Assembly (NCBI GenBank): GCA_014377625.1
Contig: JACMPG010000139.1
Coordinates: 1 to 50,406 of the forward strand
Direction of reading: 5' to 3'
DNA: 50,406 bases
DNA from: Spirosoma sp.
GTDB taxonomy: Bacteria; Bacteroidota; Bacteroidia; Cytophagales; Spirosomataceae
Shown: positions 1-7,727 of the stretch, in pieces
How the letters are laid out: the number at the start of each line of letters is the position of its first letter
Position numbering within the stretch: position 1 is the stretch's first letter
The notes under the pieces: generated by a model
What the model was told of the DNA's origin: nothing
What the model saw: the letters and a program-made list of their open reading frames with translations, nothing else
Databases searched by the model: none
Translations under genes and position numbers: made by a program

Positions 1-639
1 CAACGGCCGGATCATGATGTCTTTGAAATAGACTATGCTTTTAGGGTCATGCCCCTGAAGAGCTATGGTACCGCTGCTGAGCTTTTTGCCACCGGCCGAT
101 TGACTCACGCTGTCGGGTTCGGTATATTCGTTGATGATCTTGTCATTGATGCGGATGGTTACCTTATTGCCCTGCACGGTAATCTGTTCAGTATACCATT
201 CATCATCCTTCACGAAGGTTTCTTTTACGTCCTGCATTCCATATACGCTGCCGGTTTTGCGCCAGTCGGTATGGGTCTGATTTACCTGAATTTCGTAACC
301 CTTGCCGGGCCAGCCCGTATTCTGATAGGTGGTATGAATAAACATGCCGGAGTTGGCACCGGGCATAGTTTTTACGGTGGCTTTCCAGTCGAAATTTTTG
401 AAGTCGTGGTTGTTCACCGGTCCGTCGTAGAACAGGTGCGCCCGTGGGCCATGTACCATAATGGCCCCGTCCTGTATGCTGAACGTAGCCGGGTTTTCGG
501 CGACCCGCCAGCCGTTCAGGGTTTTACCGTCGAAGAGACTCGTCCAGCCTTCTTTGGTGCTAACCTGATTAGTTGATTTGGTACTGTTACAACTAAGCAT
601 GAGCAGGGCTGCAGCAAGGAGTAGTGTAGTGTTTTTCAT
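1..639 (-). CDS. DUF1080 (3-keto-disaccharide hydrolase-like) lipoprotein, 3' end outside window
   Basis: Reading leftwards from the ATG at 639, 213 codons stay open to base 1 with no stop, so the gene is cut by the window edge; the last visible residues (..DIMIRPL) look like a family C-terminus, so only a few codons should be missing. The start MKNTTLLLAAALLMLSC is a lipoprotein signal peptide with the lipobox Cys at residue 17. Family marks are GWTSLFDGKTLNGW (about 36-49), FDWKATVKT and ANSGMFIHT, then a GYEIQV strand. DUF1080 proteins are beta-sandwich (LamG-like) proteins linked to sugar or glycoside processing, some acting on 3-keto-disaccharides. It probably sits on the periplasmic or surface face of the envelope. 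The substrate cannot be read from sequence. Confidence 0.85.
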   Translation of the reverse strand, partial: MKNTTLLLAAALLMLSCNSTKSTNQVSTKEGWTSLFDGKTLNGWRVAENPATFSIQDGAIMVHGPRAHLFYDGPVNNHDFKNFDWKATVKTMPGANSGMFIHTTYQNTGWPGKGYEIQVNQTHTDWRKTGSVYGMQDVKETFVKDDEWYTEQITVQGNKVTIRINDKIINEYTEPDSVSQSAGGKKLSSGTIALQGHDPKSIVYFKDIMIRPL

Positions 640-738
640 GGAGATGTTTTTTAGGGAAAGGCCGTACGTACCGAAAGCTACCGACTGGCAGTAGTTTTTC
701 GGGGTTCTATACGCTGCTATACCGTTCGCTAAACGAAG

Positions 739-759
739 AAACCGTTTAATCGACGGTTT
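739..759. other. Short inverted repeat upstream of the small lipoprotein gene
   Basis: Arms AAACCGT (739-745) and ACGGTTT (753-759) form a 7-bp stem with a 7-nt loop in the 170-base spacer between two divergent genes. There is no T-run, so it is more likely an operator-like or incidental dyad than a terminator. No full TAnnTTTG promoter was found in this spacer. Confidence 0.25.
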
Positions 760-809
760 ACTGTGGCAAGATGGTTTAGTCAGAACTTTCGGGCATACAT
801 CCACAAAAC

Positions 810-1112
810 ATGTCATTTACCATGAAAAGCACTTCTGTTTACACCGTTCTGCTCGGCCTTGTGCTACTGGGTGGAAGTTGCAAGAAAAGCCAGGATACCG
901 TTGCTCCGGCTACCTGCACCAACGTCGATAAACTGGCAGAAGCCTATTCCAATAGCCTAAAGGCTTATGTAGTCAGTCAGACCAAGGCCAACTGTGATGC
1001 ATTCAAAAAAGCGGGTAACGACTATATTACCGCAGCGAGTAGCTGCCCCGGAGTTACTGTGGCCTCTATCAATGATGCCCGTGAGTCGCTTAAAAGCATC
1101 GTTTGTCAGTAG
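810..1112 (+). CDS. Small secreted lipoprotein, function unknown
   Basis: A 100-residue protein, or 96 residues if translation starts at the second ATG (822). The N-terminus MKSTSVYTVLLGLVLLGGSC is a typical lipoprotein signal with lipobox LGGSC; the mature part is about 76 residues. It carries three further cysteines (in TCTN, ANCDAF and SSCPG) plus a terminal VCQ, so disulfides are likely. The spacing CDAFKKAGNDYITAASSC resembles small helical lipoproteins common in Cytophagales, but no named family was recognised. It stands alone, divergent from the DUF1080 gene, and its 3' end slightly overlaps the HicB remnant on the other strand. Confidence 0.6.
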   Translation: MSFTMKSTSVYTVLLGLVLLGGSCKKSQDTVAPATCTNVDKLAEAYSNSLKAYVVSQTKANCDAFKKAGNDYITAASSCPGVTVASINDARESLKSIVCQ

Positions 1113-1274
1113 GATAGCGTTACATCAACTGATAAACAGCCTTCCACAGCTTCATCTATATTTTGAAGCAGATCATCGACGGGTTCGCCCTGCGTCATAC
1201 CGCCCGGAATGGCAGGAACCTCAGCCCAGTAGCCTCCTTCTTCGGCTTCGTGAACAACTCTACCTGAGCTTCAT
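1107..1274 (-). pseudogene. HicB-family antitoxin remnant (frameshifted)
   Basis: On the minus strand the frame ending at TGA 1107-1109 encodes VVHEAEEGGYWAEVPAIPGG followed by MTQGEPVDDLLQNIDEAVEG, the core of a HicB/UPF0150 antitoxin fold. No start codon is in frame: a stop lies just upstream, and ATG AAG CTC AGG (1274 to 1263) is one base out of register. Removing one T after AGG would join MKLR to the conserved core, as in intact HicB proteins. The reading ends after about 54 codons and no HicA toxin is seen on either side. I infer a decayed solo antitoxin gene just downstream of accC. It is too short and too broken to call functional. Confidence 0.65.
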
Positions 1275-1319
1275 GGCGAGTTCTTCCGTGATTTACTCAA
1301 CGATACGGCCTTTTATCAG

Positions 1320-2825
1320 TTAGTTTGTTCGGTTGGCTTTCCAGCGGCTTTGGGCAGTTGTTGGCAGTGTATTGCCCGCTGCTGCGCCGGTGGCGGGTTT
1401 CGTGTTTTCCAACAGGTAAGCCGCCAGTATAGCCGCCAGATCGGTTTCATCGGTGCTGGGGGTGGGCGTTAGTTTATCCGGGCTGAAATACTTGCTTACG
1501 AAACCAGTGTCGAACTGACCGCTACGGAAGGCGTCGTGTTCCATCACGAAACGCCCAAACGGAAGCGTAGTCTGTACGCCCGAAATCTGATATTCGTCAA
1601 TGGCCCGGATCATTTTCTGGATGGCCTGCTCGCGGGTATCGGCATAGGTTACGAGCTTGGCAATCATGGGGTCGTAATAGATCGGGATGGCCATACCCTG
1701 CTCAAACCCATCGTCAACCCGAACGCCGTTGCCCTGCGGCCTGACGTAGGTATCGAGCGTACCAACATCGGGCAGGAAGTTGTTGGCGGGGTCTTCGGCG
1801 TAAACACGCAGTTCAATAGCGTGGCCTGTCATGGTCAGGTCCTCCTGCCGGAAACTGAGCGGCTTGCCTTCGGCGATGTATATCATCTCGCGTACCAGAT
1901 CAACGCCCGTAATCAATTCCGTAACGGGGTGTTCGACCTGGAGCCGGGTGTTCATCTCCAGAAAATAGAAGTCGAGTGCGTCGTTCACGATAAACTCTAC
2001 GGTCCCGGCCCCGTAGTAGCCGCAGGCGCGGGCTACGTTCACAGCGGCTTTGCCCATGGCCTCCCGGATTTCGGGCGTCAGAATGGCTGACGGAGCTTCT
2101 TCTACTACTTTCTGATGGCGTCGCTGCACGGAACACTCGCGCTCAAACAGGTGCACAATGTTGCCGTGCTGATCGCCCAGAACCTGAATCTCTACGTGCC
2201 GGGGCGAGGTAACGTACTTCTCGATAAATACCGACCCATCGCCAAAGGATGAGATGGCTTCGCTCACGGCGCGGTCCATCTGCTCGTCAAATTCGGCATC
2301 ATTTTCTACCACCCGCATCCCTTTGCCGCCCCCCCCCGCCGATGCTTTGATGAGGATGGGGTAGCCAATCTGTGCCGAAATGCGTTTGGCTTCGGCCCGG
2401 TCCGTTACGGCATCGGGTGTGCCGGGTACCATTGGGATATCGTAGTTGGAGACGGCGGCTTTGGCGGCTAATTTACTGCCCATCACCTCGATGCTTTCTG
2501 GCGAGGGGCCAACAAAAATCAGCCCGGCCTGCCGTATTGCTCTGGCAAAACCTGCGTTCTCGCTCAGAAACCCATAGCCGGGGTGGATGGCATCCACACC
2601 AAGTCGTTTACAGACATCGATGATCGTGTCGATTTTGAGGTACGACGCTGCCGACGGGGCCGGACCCACACACACGGCTTCGTCGGCAAAGCGAACGTGC
2701 AGGGCGTTGCGGTCGGCTTCTGAAAAGATGGCTACCGTTTTGATACCCATCTCGCGGGCCGTCCGCATAATGCGCAGGGCAATCTCGCCCCGGTTGGCAA
2801 CTAAGAGTTTGTTGATGGCTGGCAT
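1320..2825 (-). CDS. accC: Biotin carboxylase subunit of an acyl-CoA carboxylase
   Basis: ATP-dependent biotin carboxylase; it carboxylates biotin on a carrier protein for acetyl- or propionyl-CoA carboxylase. From the start: INKLLVANRGEIALRI (N-terminal domain), HPGYGFLSEN, ATP-grasp glycine-rich loop KASAGGGGKGM, the FERECSVQRRHQK stretch, and the catalytic FLEMNTRLQVEHPVTE motif. The first ATG in frame at 2846 would add MLYYCLN, which does not fit the family, so the ATG at 2825 is chosen. About 501 residues, with a roughly 45-residue Thr/Ala-rich C-terminal tail and no biotinyl (MKM) domain, so a separate carrier is needed. Carrier and carboxyltransferase genes are not in the window. It is divergent from the serine palmitoyltransferase gene. 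Confidence 0.93.
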   Translation of the reverse strand: MPAINKLLVANRGEIALRIMRTAREMGIKTVAIFSEADRNALHVRFADEAVCVGPAPSAASYLKIDTIIDVCKRLGVDAIHPGYGFLSENAGFARAIRQAGLIFVGPSPESIEVMGSKLAAKAAVSNYDIPMVPGTPDAVTDRAEAKRISAQIGYPILIKASAGGGGKGMRVVENDAEFDEQMDRAVSEAISSFGDGSVFIEKYVTSPRHVEIQVLGDQHGNIVHLFERECSVQRRHQKVVEEAPSAILTPEIREAMGKAAVNVARACGYYGAGTVEFIVNDALDFYFLEMNTRLQVEHPVTELITGVDLVREMIYIAEGKPLSFRQEDLTMTGHAIELRVYAEDPANNFLPDVGTLDTYVRPQGNGVRVDDGFEQGMAIPIYYDPMIAKLVTYADTREQAIQKMIRAIDEYQISGVQTTLPFGRFVMEHDAFRSGQFDTGFVSKYFSPDKLTPTPSTDETDLAAILAAYLLENTKPATGAAAGNTLPTTAQSRWKANRTN

Positions 2826-2876
2826 ATTGAGGCAATAATACAACACAATCCCGGTCCTGAATTTACGAGACGCAAT

Positions 2877-2907
2877 TTTGTCGGGCGGAGAGATAACCGT
2901 ACTTTTG
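2877..2907 (+). promoter_or_regulatory. Bacteroidota sigma-A type promoter for the SPT gene
   Basis: TTTG at 2877-2880, then exactly 19 bases, then TACTTTTG at 2900-2907. This matches the Bacteroidota consensus TTTG-N19-TAnnTTTG with no mismatch. The predicted start point lies near 2914, leaving a leader of about 45 bases before the GTG start at 2958. Confidence 0.75.
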
Positions 2908-2957
2908 TACTTATAGCTTTAAGAACAGGGTCTTAGCCCGTTAAATGGTACTGTAAA

Positions 2958-4262
2958 GTGGATTTATTTGAGAAACTACGCCAGAACTTAGGCCCCATTG
3001 GTGGGCAGGCACGTGACTTCAACGGCCATCATTATTTTGCTTTTCCGAAGCTTGAAGGGGAACTCGGTCCCCGCATGCAGTTTCGGGGTAAAGAGGTGCT
3101 GAACTGGAGTTTGAACAACTACCTAGGCCTGGCAAACCATCCTGAAATCCGGCAGGTCGACGCCGAAGCCGCTGAACAGTGGGGCCTGGCTTACCCAATG
3201 GGTGCCCGTATGATGTCGGGTAATTCAGACCTGCACGAGCAGCTTGAGAAAGAACTGGCGGAGTTTGTTTCTAAAGAAGATGCCTTCCTTCTTAACTACG
3301 GCTATCAGGGCGTCATGTCGGCCATTGAAGCCGTAGTGGATCACCGCGATGTCATTGTATACGATGCCGAAAGCCACGCCTGCCTGATCGACGGTATCCG
3401 GCTGCACAAAGCCAAAATGGGCGACTATTACAAGTTCAACCATAACGATATGGCCAGCCTGGAGAAGAATCTTCAGCGGGCTACACGCCGGGTGGCCGAA
3501 ACCGGTGGCAGCATTCTGGTCATTACCGAAGGCGTCTTCGGCATGTCGGGTAAGGTGGGCAGCTTAGACGAAATCGTGGCCCTGAAAGATAGATATGAAT
3601 TCCGGTTGCTGGTTGATGACGCGCACGGCTTCGGCACCATGGGCGAGACCGGCGCGGGCGTGGGTGAGATGCTCGGTTGCCAGGATGGTATCGATCTTTA
3701 TTTCTCTACGTTTGCCAAGTCAATGGCCGCCATTGGTGCGTTCATTGCCGGCGATCATGATATTATCATGTACCTCAAGTACAACATGCGGTCGCAGACC
3801 TACGCCAAAGCCCTGCCCATGCCGTATGTAGTGGGTGGCCTGAAGCGGTTGGAGATGGTTCGGCGGTCGTCGGAGCTGCGCGATAAACTCTGGGAGAACG
3901 TACATGCGCTGCAAAGCGGGCTGCGCGAGCGCGGTTTCAATATTGGCGAAACTACTTCGCCGGTAACGCCGGTATTTTTGCAGAATATTGAGGGTGGTGT
4001 GGCCGAAGTGGCCGCACTAACTATCGACCTGCGCGAGAACATGGGCGTATTTTGCTCGATTGTAGTGTATCCGGTTGTTCCTAAAGGCACGATTATGCTG
4101 CGGATCATTCCAACGGCTTCGCACAGCCTGGACGACGTAGCGTACACGCTGGATGCGTTCTCGAAAATGGGCGAAAAACTGGCAAAAGGCTTCTATCGTC
4201 AGAAATCGACTATTATTGACCCAAGAACGCTCGAAGTATCGGCCGAAGCGGCCACGGAATAA
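2958..4262 (+). CDS. Serine palmitoyltransferase (alpha-oxoamine synthase family)
   Basis: PLP enzyme that condenses L-serine with a fatty acyl-CoA/ACP to 3-ketosphinganine, the first step of the sphingolipids typical of Bacteroidota. Key positions: His140 in YDAESHACLIDG (stacks on PLP), Asp220/Asp221 and His223 in LLVDDAHGFG, and the Schiff-base Lys254 in STFAKSMAAIGAF. Length 434 is slightly longer than the usual 395-420, through an N-terminal extension. The start is GTG at 2958; the nearby ATG at 2945 runs into a stop after two codons. The TFAKSM.. active-site form fits SPT better than BioF or Kbl, but related ketone synthases cannot be fully excluded. Strong own promoter; the gene stands alone. 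Confidence 0.85.
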   Translation: MDLFEKLRQNLGPIGGQARDFNGHHYFAFPKLEGELGPRMQFRGKEVLNWSLNNYLGLANHPEIRQVDAEAAEQWGLAYPMGARMMSGNSDLHEQLEKELAEFVSKEDAFLLNYGYQGVMSAIEAVVDHRDVIVYDAESHACLIDGIRLHKAKMGDYYKFNHNDMASLEKNLQRATRRVAETGGSILVITEGVFGMSGKVGSLDEIVALKDRYEFRLLVDDAHGFGTMGETGAGVGEMLGCQDGIDLYFSTFAKSMAAIGAFIAGDHDIIMYLKYNMRSQTYAKALPMPYVVGGLKRLEMVRRSSELRDKLWENVHALQSGLRERGFNIGETTSPVTPVFLQNIEGGVAEVAALTIDLRENMGVFCSIVVYPVVPKGTIMLRIIPTASHSLDDVAYTLDAFSKMGEKLAKGFYRQKSTIIDPRTLEVSAEAATE

Positions 4263-4348
4263 GGTTTTGGGGAGAAAAGTTGCACTTTTCAGCTAAAAAT
4301 TTGGCTCAGCTATTGCGCTGTATTGCAGAATGACTAAATTTCAGCCGA

Positions 4349-4369
4349 AAACCGCGTTTTTAGCGGTTT
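4349..4369 (+). terminator. Hairpin downstream of the SPT gene
   Basis: AAACCGC (4349-4355) and GCGGTTT (4363-4369) give a 7-bp perfect stem with a 7-nt loop, followed by a weak T-rich stretch (ATTTTTC at about 4377). It could end SPT transcription or shape the leader of the histone-like gene 40 bases downstream. Confidence 0.4.
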
Positions 4370-4408
4370 GAAGGCCATTTTTCACCCTAATAAACCCCTA
4401 TGTAAATT

Positions 4409-4594
4409 ATGGGACGCTTCGAAGAAGTAAAGAACTTGATCATGTCGCTGGAAGGAGATTTTGATAAATTCTACGACAAAAACAACCAGGCAGCTGGCAC
4501 CCGTGTTCGTAAGGGTATGCAGGAACTGAAGACCATGGCTCAGGCCATCCGTTCTGAAGTTCAGGACTCCAAGAACAAGGCTGAAAAGGCTTAA
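4409..4594 (+). CDS. Histone H1-like DNA-binding protein
   Basis: A 61-residue helical, charged protein (MGRFEEVKNLIMSLEGDFDKFYDKN...) ending in lysine-rich AEKA. It matches the small histone H1-like (Hc1-like) proteins widespread in Bacteroidota, which probably compact or organise the nucleoid. The conserved part is FEEVKNLI..LEGDFDKFY and a GTRVRKGMQELK segment. Unlike many relatives it lacks a long Lys/Ala-repeat tail. It is monocistronic, closed by a strong terminator 40 bases after the stop. Confidence 0.8.
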   Translation: MGRFEEVKNLIMSLEGDFDKFYDKNNQAAGTRVRKGMQELKTMAQAIRSEVQDSKNKAEKA

Positions 4595-4634
4595 TTGCCT
4601 CTGGCCCGGTCGCTCAGACCGCAGGCACTATTGC

Positions 4635-4666
4635 CCGCCCAACACTCCGTTGGGCGGTTTTTTTTT
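4635..4666 (+). terminator. Rho-independent terminator of the histone-like gene
   Basis: A 9-bp perfect stem CCGCCCAAC / GTTGGGCGG (4635-4643, 4649-4657) with loop ACTCC, followed directly by nine T residues. Confidence 0.9.
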
Positions 4667-4669
4667 GCC

Positions 4670-5074
4670 TCATTGAATGGCTTCCCTGTGCATGAGCCGG
4701 GCCGTACCGCGTATTGTAAGTTTGCCCGTAGCGCGGTCGCGGATCTCGCCCAGGATTTCAGCGGTGTGTTTGGCCGGGTCGAGGGTTTTGACCGTAAACG
4801 TAGCTTCGTAATCGGTATCTACGAACATGGGTCGCAGAAATTCCAGTGTCTGACCGAGATAGACTGAGCCATAACCCGGAAACTCCGTACCCAGCACTTT
4901 GGTAAAGACGCTGGCCGATAGCATTCCGTGAATAATGGGGCGTTTAAAAGGGGTGGTGGCTGCGTAATCCGCGTCAAGATGCAGCGGATTATTGTCGCCC
5001 GTAACGCGGGCAAAATCAATGACATCGGCCTGAGAGAACCGGAATGGGTAGTGGTATTCGTCGTTTAGCTGCAC
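4670..5074 (-). CDS. MaoC-like hotdog (R)-specific enoyl-CoA hydratase
   Basis: A hotdog-fold protein of about 134 residues. The hydratase signature FARVTGDNNPLHLDADYA holds the catalytic Asp and His (D-N-N-P-L-H), followed by PIIHGMLSASVF. This is the arrangement of PhaJ/MaoC enzymes that hydrate trans-2-enoyl-CoA to (R)-3-hydroxyacyl-CoA. The longest frame opens with TTG at 5116 and would add 14 residues encoded inside an AT-rich repeat arm; the GTG at 5074 (VQLNDEYHYPFRFSQ) fits the family better and is chosen. The 3' end abuts the T-run of the neighbouring terminator. A dehydratase role in lipid synthesis is equally possible; no partner gene is adjacent. Confidence 0.8.
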   Translation of the reverse strand: MQLNDEYHYPFRFSQADVIDFARVTGDNNPLHLDADYAATTPFKRPIIHGMLSASVFTKVLGTEFPGYGSVYLGQTLEFLRPMFVDTDYEATFTVKTLDPAKHTAEILGEIRDRATGKLTIRGTARLMHREAIQ

Positions 5075-5081
5075 GTTGTGA

Positions 5082-5167
5082 GTGATGAATGATGAATGAT
5101 TGTGCCTGATCTGCAAAGGTCGGTAGTTTCTGAATCCATAATTAATTCATCATTTATAATTCATCAT
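5082..5167. repeat. AT-rich imperfect inverted repeat between divergent genes
   Basis: The left arm holds tandem GATGAATGAT units (5082-5100). The right arm (about 5138-5167) is the complement type (ATTCATCAT repeated twice). The arms are degenerate, not perfect. The element fills the spacer between the MaoC and acyltransferase genes and contributes bases to the promoter of the latter. Confidence 0.55.
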
Positions 5168-5184
5168 TACCCCGCCTACCTTTG
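5153..5184 (+). promoter_or_regulatory. Candidate promoter for the acyltransferase gene, nearly leaderless
   Basis: TACCTTTG (5177-5184) is a perfect TAnnTTTG element. TTTA at 5153-5156, 20 bases upstream, stands in for TTTG. The ATG at 5193 is only eight bases after the element, so the transcript would have little or no leader. Confidence 0.55.
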
Positions 5185-5192
5185 CGGTCAAT

Positions 5193-6452
5193 ATGCTTTA
5201 TCAACTTTTTTCGCTGGGGGCGTCTGCTAAGCGGGGGTTTGGGCTGGATGTAATGCGGGCGGCTGCTATCCTGATCGTGGTGGATGCCCACGCCACCATT
5301 GCCCTCGGCCAATATTACGACGGCGCGTTCTGGCATTTTCTGCTGCCCGACGGTGTCGAACTGTTTTTTGTGCTGAGCGGATTCCTGATTGGCGGGATTC
5401 TGATTCGGACTTACGAAAAAAACGGACGGTTTGATAGGGGGCTGCTGCTTAACTTTTGGACCCGACGCTGGTTCAGAACCCTGCCTAACTACTATCTGGT
5501 GCTGGGTGGTCTGGTGTTGCTTGCTTTACTGCGGGCCTGGCGCAGCGGTATGCACCATACGCTACCCCCCGCTTTAACCCTGGCCAAGTACGCCCTGTTT
5601 CTGCAAAACTTTGCCACCTATATTCCCGATTTTTTCTCCGAAACCTGGAGTCTGGCCATTGAGGAGTGGTCGTACATTACCCTGCCGCTGGTGCTGCTGA
5701 TTCTGCACGCAGCCCTCGGAAATTACTGGTCGCATCGGCGTATTGTACTGGCTATGATCCTGACCATTATTCTCGGTACCAATCTGATGCGAATTGTTAT
5801 TGCGCTGCAAACACCCATCAGTGCCGGTGAACTCGGTTTTCGGGGCATTGTGCTGACCCGGCTGGATGCCATCTCATACGGGGTACTGGCGGCTTACGTT
5901 AAACAGTATGTTCCGGTTATGTGGGCTAACGCGCGGCTGAACCGTCAATTATTGATTGCCGGTCTCGTTCTGACTGGGCTGGTGGCGTTCTCGTCGTCTA
6001 TCTTCATAATTGGTTATTATTATGAATGGGGGCTTACACCGGCCTACGTGCTGTACAAACGAACCTTATACTTCCCCGCTATTGGGCTGAGTATGGCCCT
6101 GCTTATGCCCTATATGGACAACTGGCGTACGGCTACCGGCCTGTGGGCGCGGTTTGGTATTGCCCGTGCCATTACGCACGTCAGCCTGATTTCGTATTCG
6201 ATGTACCTGCTTAACCTGACGCCCATCATGGTCAACGGCCTGGAGCGCATCCCTACTACGTCGCTGGCAGCAGGCTGGGCAAAGGTGATTGTTTTCTGGG
6301 TGCTGGTGCTGGTGTCTTCTACGTTGCTGTTTAAGTTCTTTGAGCGGCCCGTTACCGCCCTTCGCGAACGCCTGTCCAGTAAAGAGCCAACGCAGCTTAC
6401 CAATGAGCGAATTATGACGGTCCGGCGTTCCGGTGATAGAATGAGTGAATAA
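5193..6452 (+). CDS. Acyltransferase 3 family membrane protein (OafA/YrhL type)
   Basis: A multi-spanning integral membrane protein of 419 residues, about ten hydrophobic segments. Family marks: the first helix with GLDVMRAAAILIVVDAHA (His near 33), then DGVELFFVLSGFLIGGILI, RRWFRTLPNYY, and ETWSLAIEEWSYITLPLV. Such proteins transfer acyl (often acetyl) groups onto surface polysaccharides, LPS or secreted small molecules. There is no SGNH domain. The last residues (..GDRMSE) are encoded by the left arm of a palindromic element, so the native C-terminus may once have been different. It is convergent with the DUF4440 gene. Confidence 0.85.
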   Translation: MLYQLFSLGASAKRGFGLDVMRAAAILIVVDAHATIALGQYYDGAFWHFLLPDGVELFFVLSGFLIGGILIRTYEKNGRFDRGLLLNFWTRRWFRTLPNYYLVLGGLVLLALLRAWRSGMHHTLPPALTLAKYALFLQNFATYIPDFFSETWSLAIEEWSYITLPLVLLILHAALGNYWSHRRIVLAMILTIILGTNLMRIVIALQTPISAGELGFRGIVLTRLDAISYGVLAAYVKQYVPVMWANARLNRQLLIAGLVLTGLVAFSSSIFIIGYYYEWGLTPAYVLYKRTLYFPAIGLSMALLMPYMDNWRTATGLWARFGIARAITHVSLISYSMYLLNLTPIMVNGLERIPTTSLAAGWAKVIVFWVLVLVSSTLLFKFFERPVTALRERLSSKEPTQLTNERIMTVRRSGDRMSE

Positions 6453-6500
6453 GGCTGACGTAGGTAACTTTCGCGTCAGTCCTGTTCATTCATTCTATCA
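6434..6500. terminator. Long palindrome acting as a two-way terminator-like element
   Basis: Arms 6434-6460 and 6474-6500 (27 bases each, 13-base loop) match at 23 of 27 positions; all four differences are transitions, three of which still pair as G-U in RNA read from the plus strand. It lies between convergent genes and overlaps the 3' end of the acyltransferase gene, supplying its last codons and stop. Its outer sequence (TGATAGAATGA) recurs in the element at 12316-12377. Confidence 0.65.
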
Positions 6501-6516
6501 TTCACCCATTCAAAAT

Positions 6517-6963
6517 TCAACTGGTGTGGTCGCTTACAATACGCCAGCGGTTATTGATTTTGCGCCAGACAAGGGTGAAGTGTCCCCCTGCGTCGCCAAC
6601 TTTTGGGCGGGTCAGGTGCCATTTTCCAATGACATACGCCACGTCAGACCCCAGTAAATCGAGTTGCAGGACATCGAATTTGAGCGTACCCATTGAGGCC
6701 CGGTCGGGGTATCGTTTTTTGTAATTGTCGAGGGTGGCGCGGTAGCCGTAGGTTATGCCTGCTTTGCCCACGAACGTCAGCGAATCCGACGGCCAGTACC
6801 CATCCATGAATTTGTCGATGCGCCCAGTATTCCAGTCTTCAGTCTGGCGTTTGAGCGTCTGTAGAATGGCCCGCCGACTGGCCGACGCCGTTTTGGCCAC
6901 CGACTGACTGTGGGCAGGCAGCGTAACGAGCAAAAAGAGCGTCAGGAGGGCGAATTGTTTCAT
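6517..6963 (-). CDS. Secreted DUF4440 / SnoaL-like (NTF2-fold) protein
   Basis: 148 residues with a Sec signal peptide (MKQFALLTLFLLVTLPAHSQ). The mature part is a cone-shaped NTF2-like domain: helix ILQTLKRQTEDWNTGRIDKFMDGYW, then SDSLTFVGKAGITYGYRATLDNYKKRYPD, and terminal strands HFTLVWRKINNRWRIVSDHTS. These are the conserved elements of DUF4440 proteins. Known roles range from ketosteroid-isomerase-like catalysis to simple ligand binding; no specific substrate can be inferred. It is periplasmic, with no lipobox. The gene is single and convergent with the acyltransferase. Confidence 0.8.
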   Translation of the reverse strand: MKQFALLTLFLLVTLPAHSQSVAKTASASRRAILQTLKRQTEDWNTGRIDKFMDGYWPSDSLTFVGKAGITYGYRATLDNYKKRYPDRASMGTLKFDVLQLDLLGSDVAYVIGKWHLTRPKVGDAGGHFTLVWRKINNRWRIVSDHTS

Positions 6964-7032
6964 CAGAGATCAGGTTTTTTGTAAAACTAAGGCATTGCCA
7001 ATAAACGCCCATTTAATCAACGAATTGCACTT

Positions 7033-7704
7033 ATGCGGGGACCCGAACTGGATATGTGGCTGAGCGAAGGCTACTTCCGAATGCGACAGGAGGTATTTAC
7101 CTGTCAGTTTGTTCCTTCCGACGATGGTTATCTGTCTGCTTTCTGGCTTCGCATTGTTTTGTCAGCTGTTCAGTACGGTCCTAAGCAAAACCGGTTGCTG
7201 CGCATCAACGAGCGATTTACATCACTGGCAAAACCGTTTTTGCTCACCCGCGAACTCGAAACGCTTTACGCCACGTACCGCGCCAGTCTGGACTTTGAAA
7301 CGTTTACGTCGGTCGAGGATTGCCTTTTTGGCGGGGCCATACGCAATCGCTTCGACACCCAGCTTATCGAGGTTCGGGATGGTGGGCGGCTCATTGCTGT
7401 TGGTATCTTCGACAATGGCAGTGATAGTATTATGGGTATCCTGAACTTCTACGACCCGCACTACGCCCGGCATAGCCTCGGCAAATACCTGATGCTGCTC
7501 AAAATATACTATGCCCGGCAAACCGGCAGGGCGTTTTATTATCCCGGATACCTGGTGGTGGGCAATACCAAGTTCGATTACAAACTTTTTCCCTGTAAAG
7601 CCGCTACCGAGGTCTATGATGACAATACCGGTCAATGGCTTCCCTTTGTGTGGGACACCGTAAACACCCTCACCACCGACCGGATGCGCGAGTTTGGTCT
7701 TTAG
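7033..7704 (+). CDS. Aminoacyl-tRNA-protein transferase-like (arginyl/leucyl type, GNAT fold)
   Basis: A 223-residue soluble protein. The middle and C-terminal part, with IAVGIFDNGSDSIMGILNFYDPHYARHSLGKYLMLLKIYYARQTGR, then YYPGYLV and a YDYKLFP-like segment, matches the Ate1/Bpt acyltransferase domain, where the FYDP..SLG segment binds the aminoacyl end. Such enzymes attach Arg or Leu to acidic N-termini and mark proteins for the ClpS/ClpAP N-degron route. The N-terminal cysteine cluster of Ate1 is reduced here to a single Cys near residue 24. Bacteroidota carry many of these, poorly characterised. The assignment rests on the C-terminal half. Confidence 0.6.
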   Translation: MRGPELDMWLSEGYFRMRQEVFTCQFVPSDDGYLSAFWLRIVLSAVQYGPKQNRLLRINERFTSLAKPFLLTRELETLYATYRASLDFETFTSVEDCLFGGAIRNRFDTQLIEVRDGGRLIAVGIFDNGSDSIMGILNFYDPHYARHSLGKYLMLLKIYYARQTGRAFYYPGYLVVGNTKFDYKLFPCKAATEVYDDNTGQWLPFVWDTVNTLTTDRMREFGL

Positions 7705-7727
7705 GGCAGTGTATCCGAAAAGCCGTG

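Noticed and set aside
49-576. Plus-strand 175-codon frame at the window start
   Set aside because: It is antisense to the DUF1080 gene, which has a signal peptide and family motifs; the plus frame has no recognisable features.
994-1323. Plus-strand 109-codon frame after the small lipoprotein
   Set aside because: It overlaps the lipoprotein gene and runs antisense to the HicB remnant; no family features.
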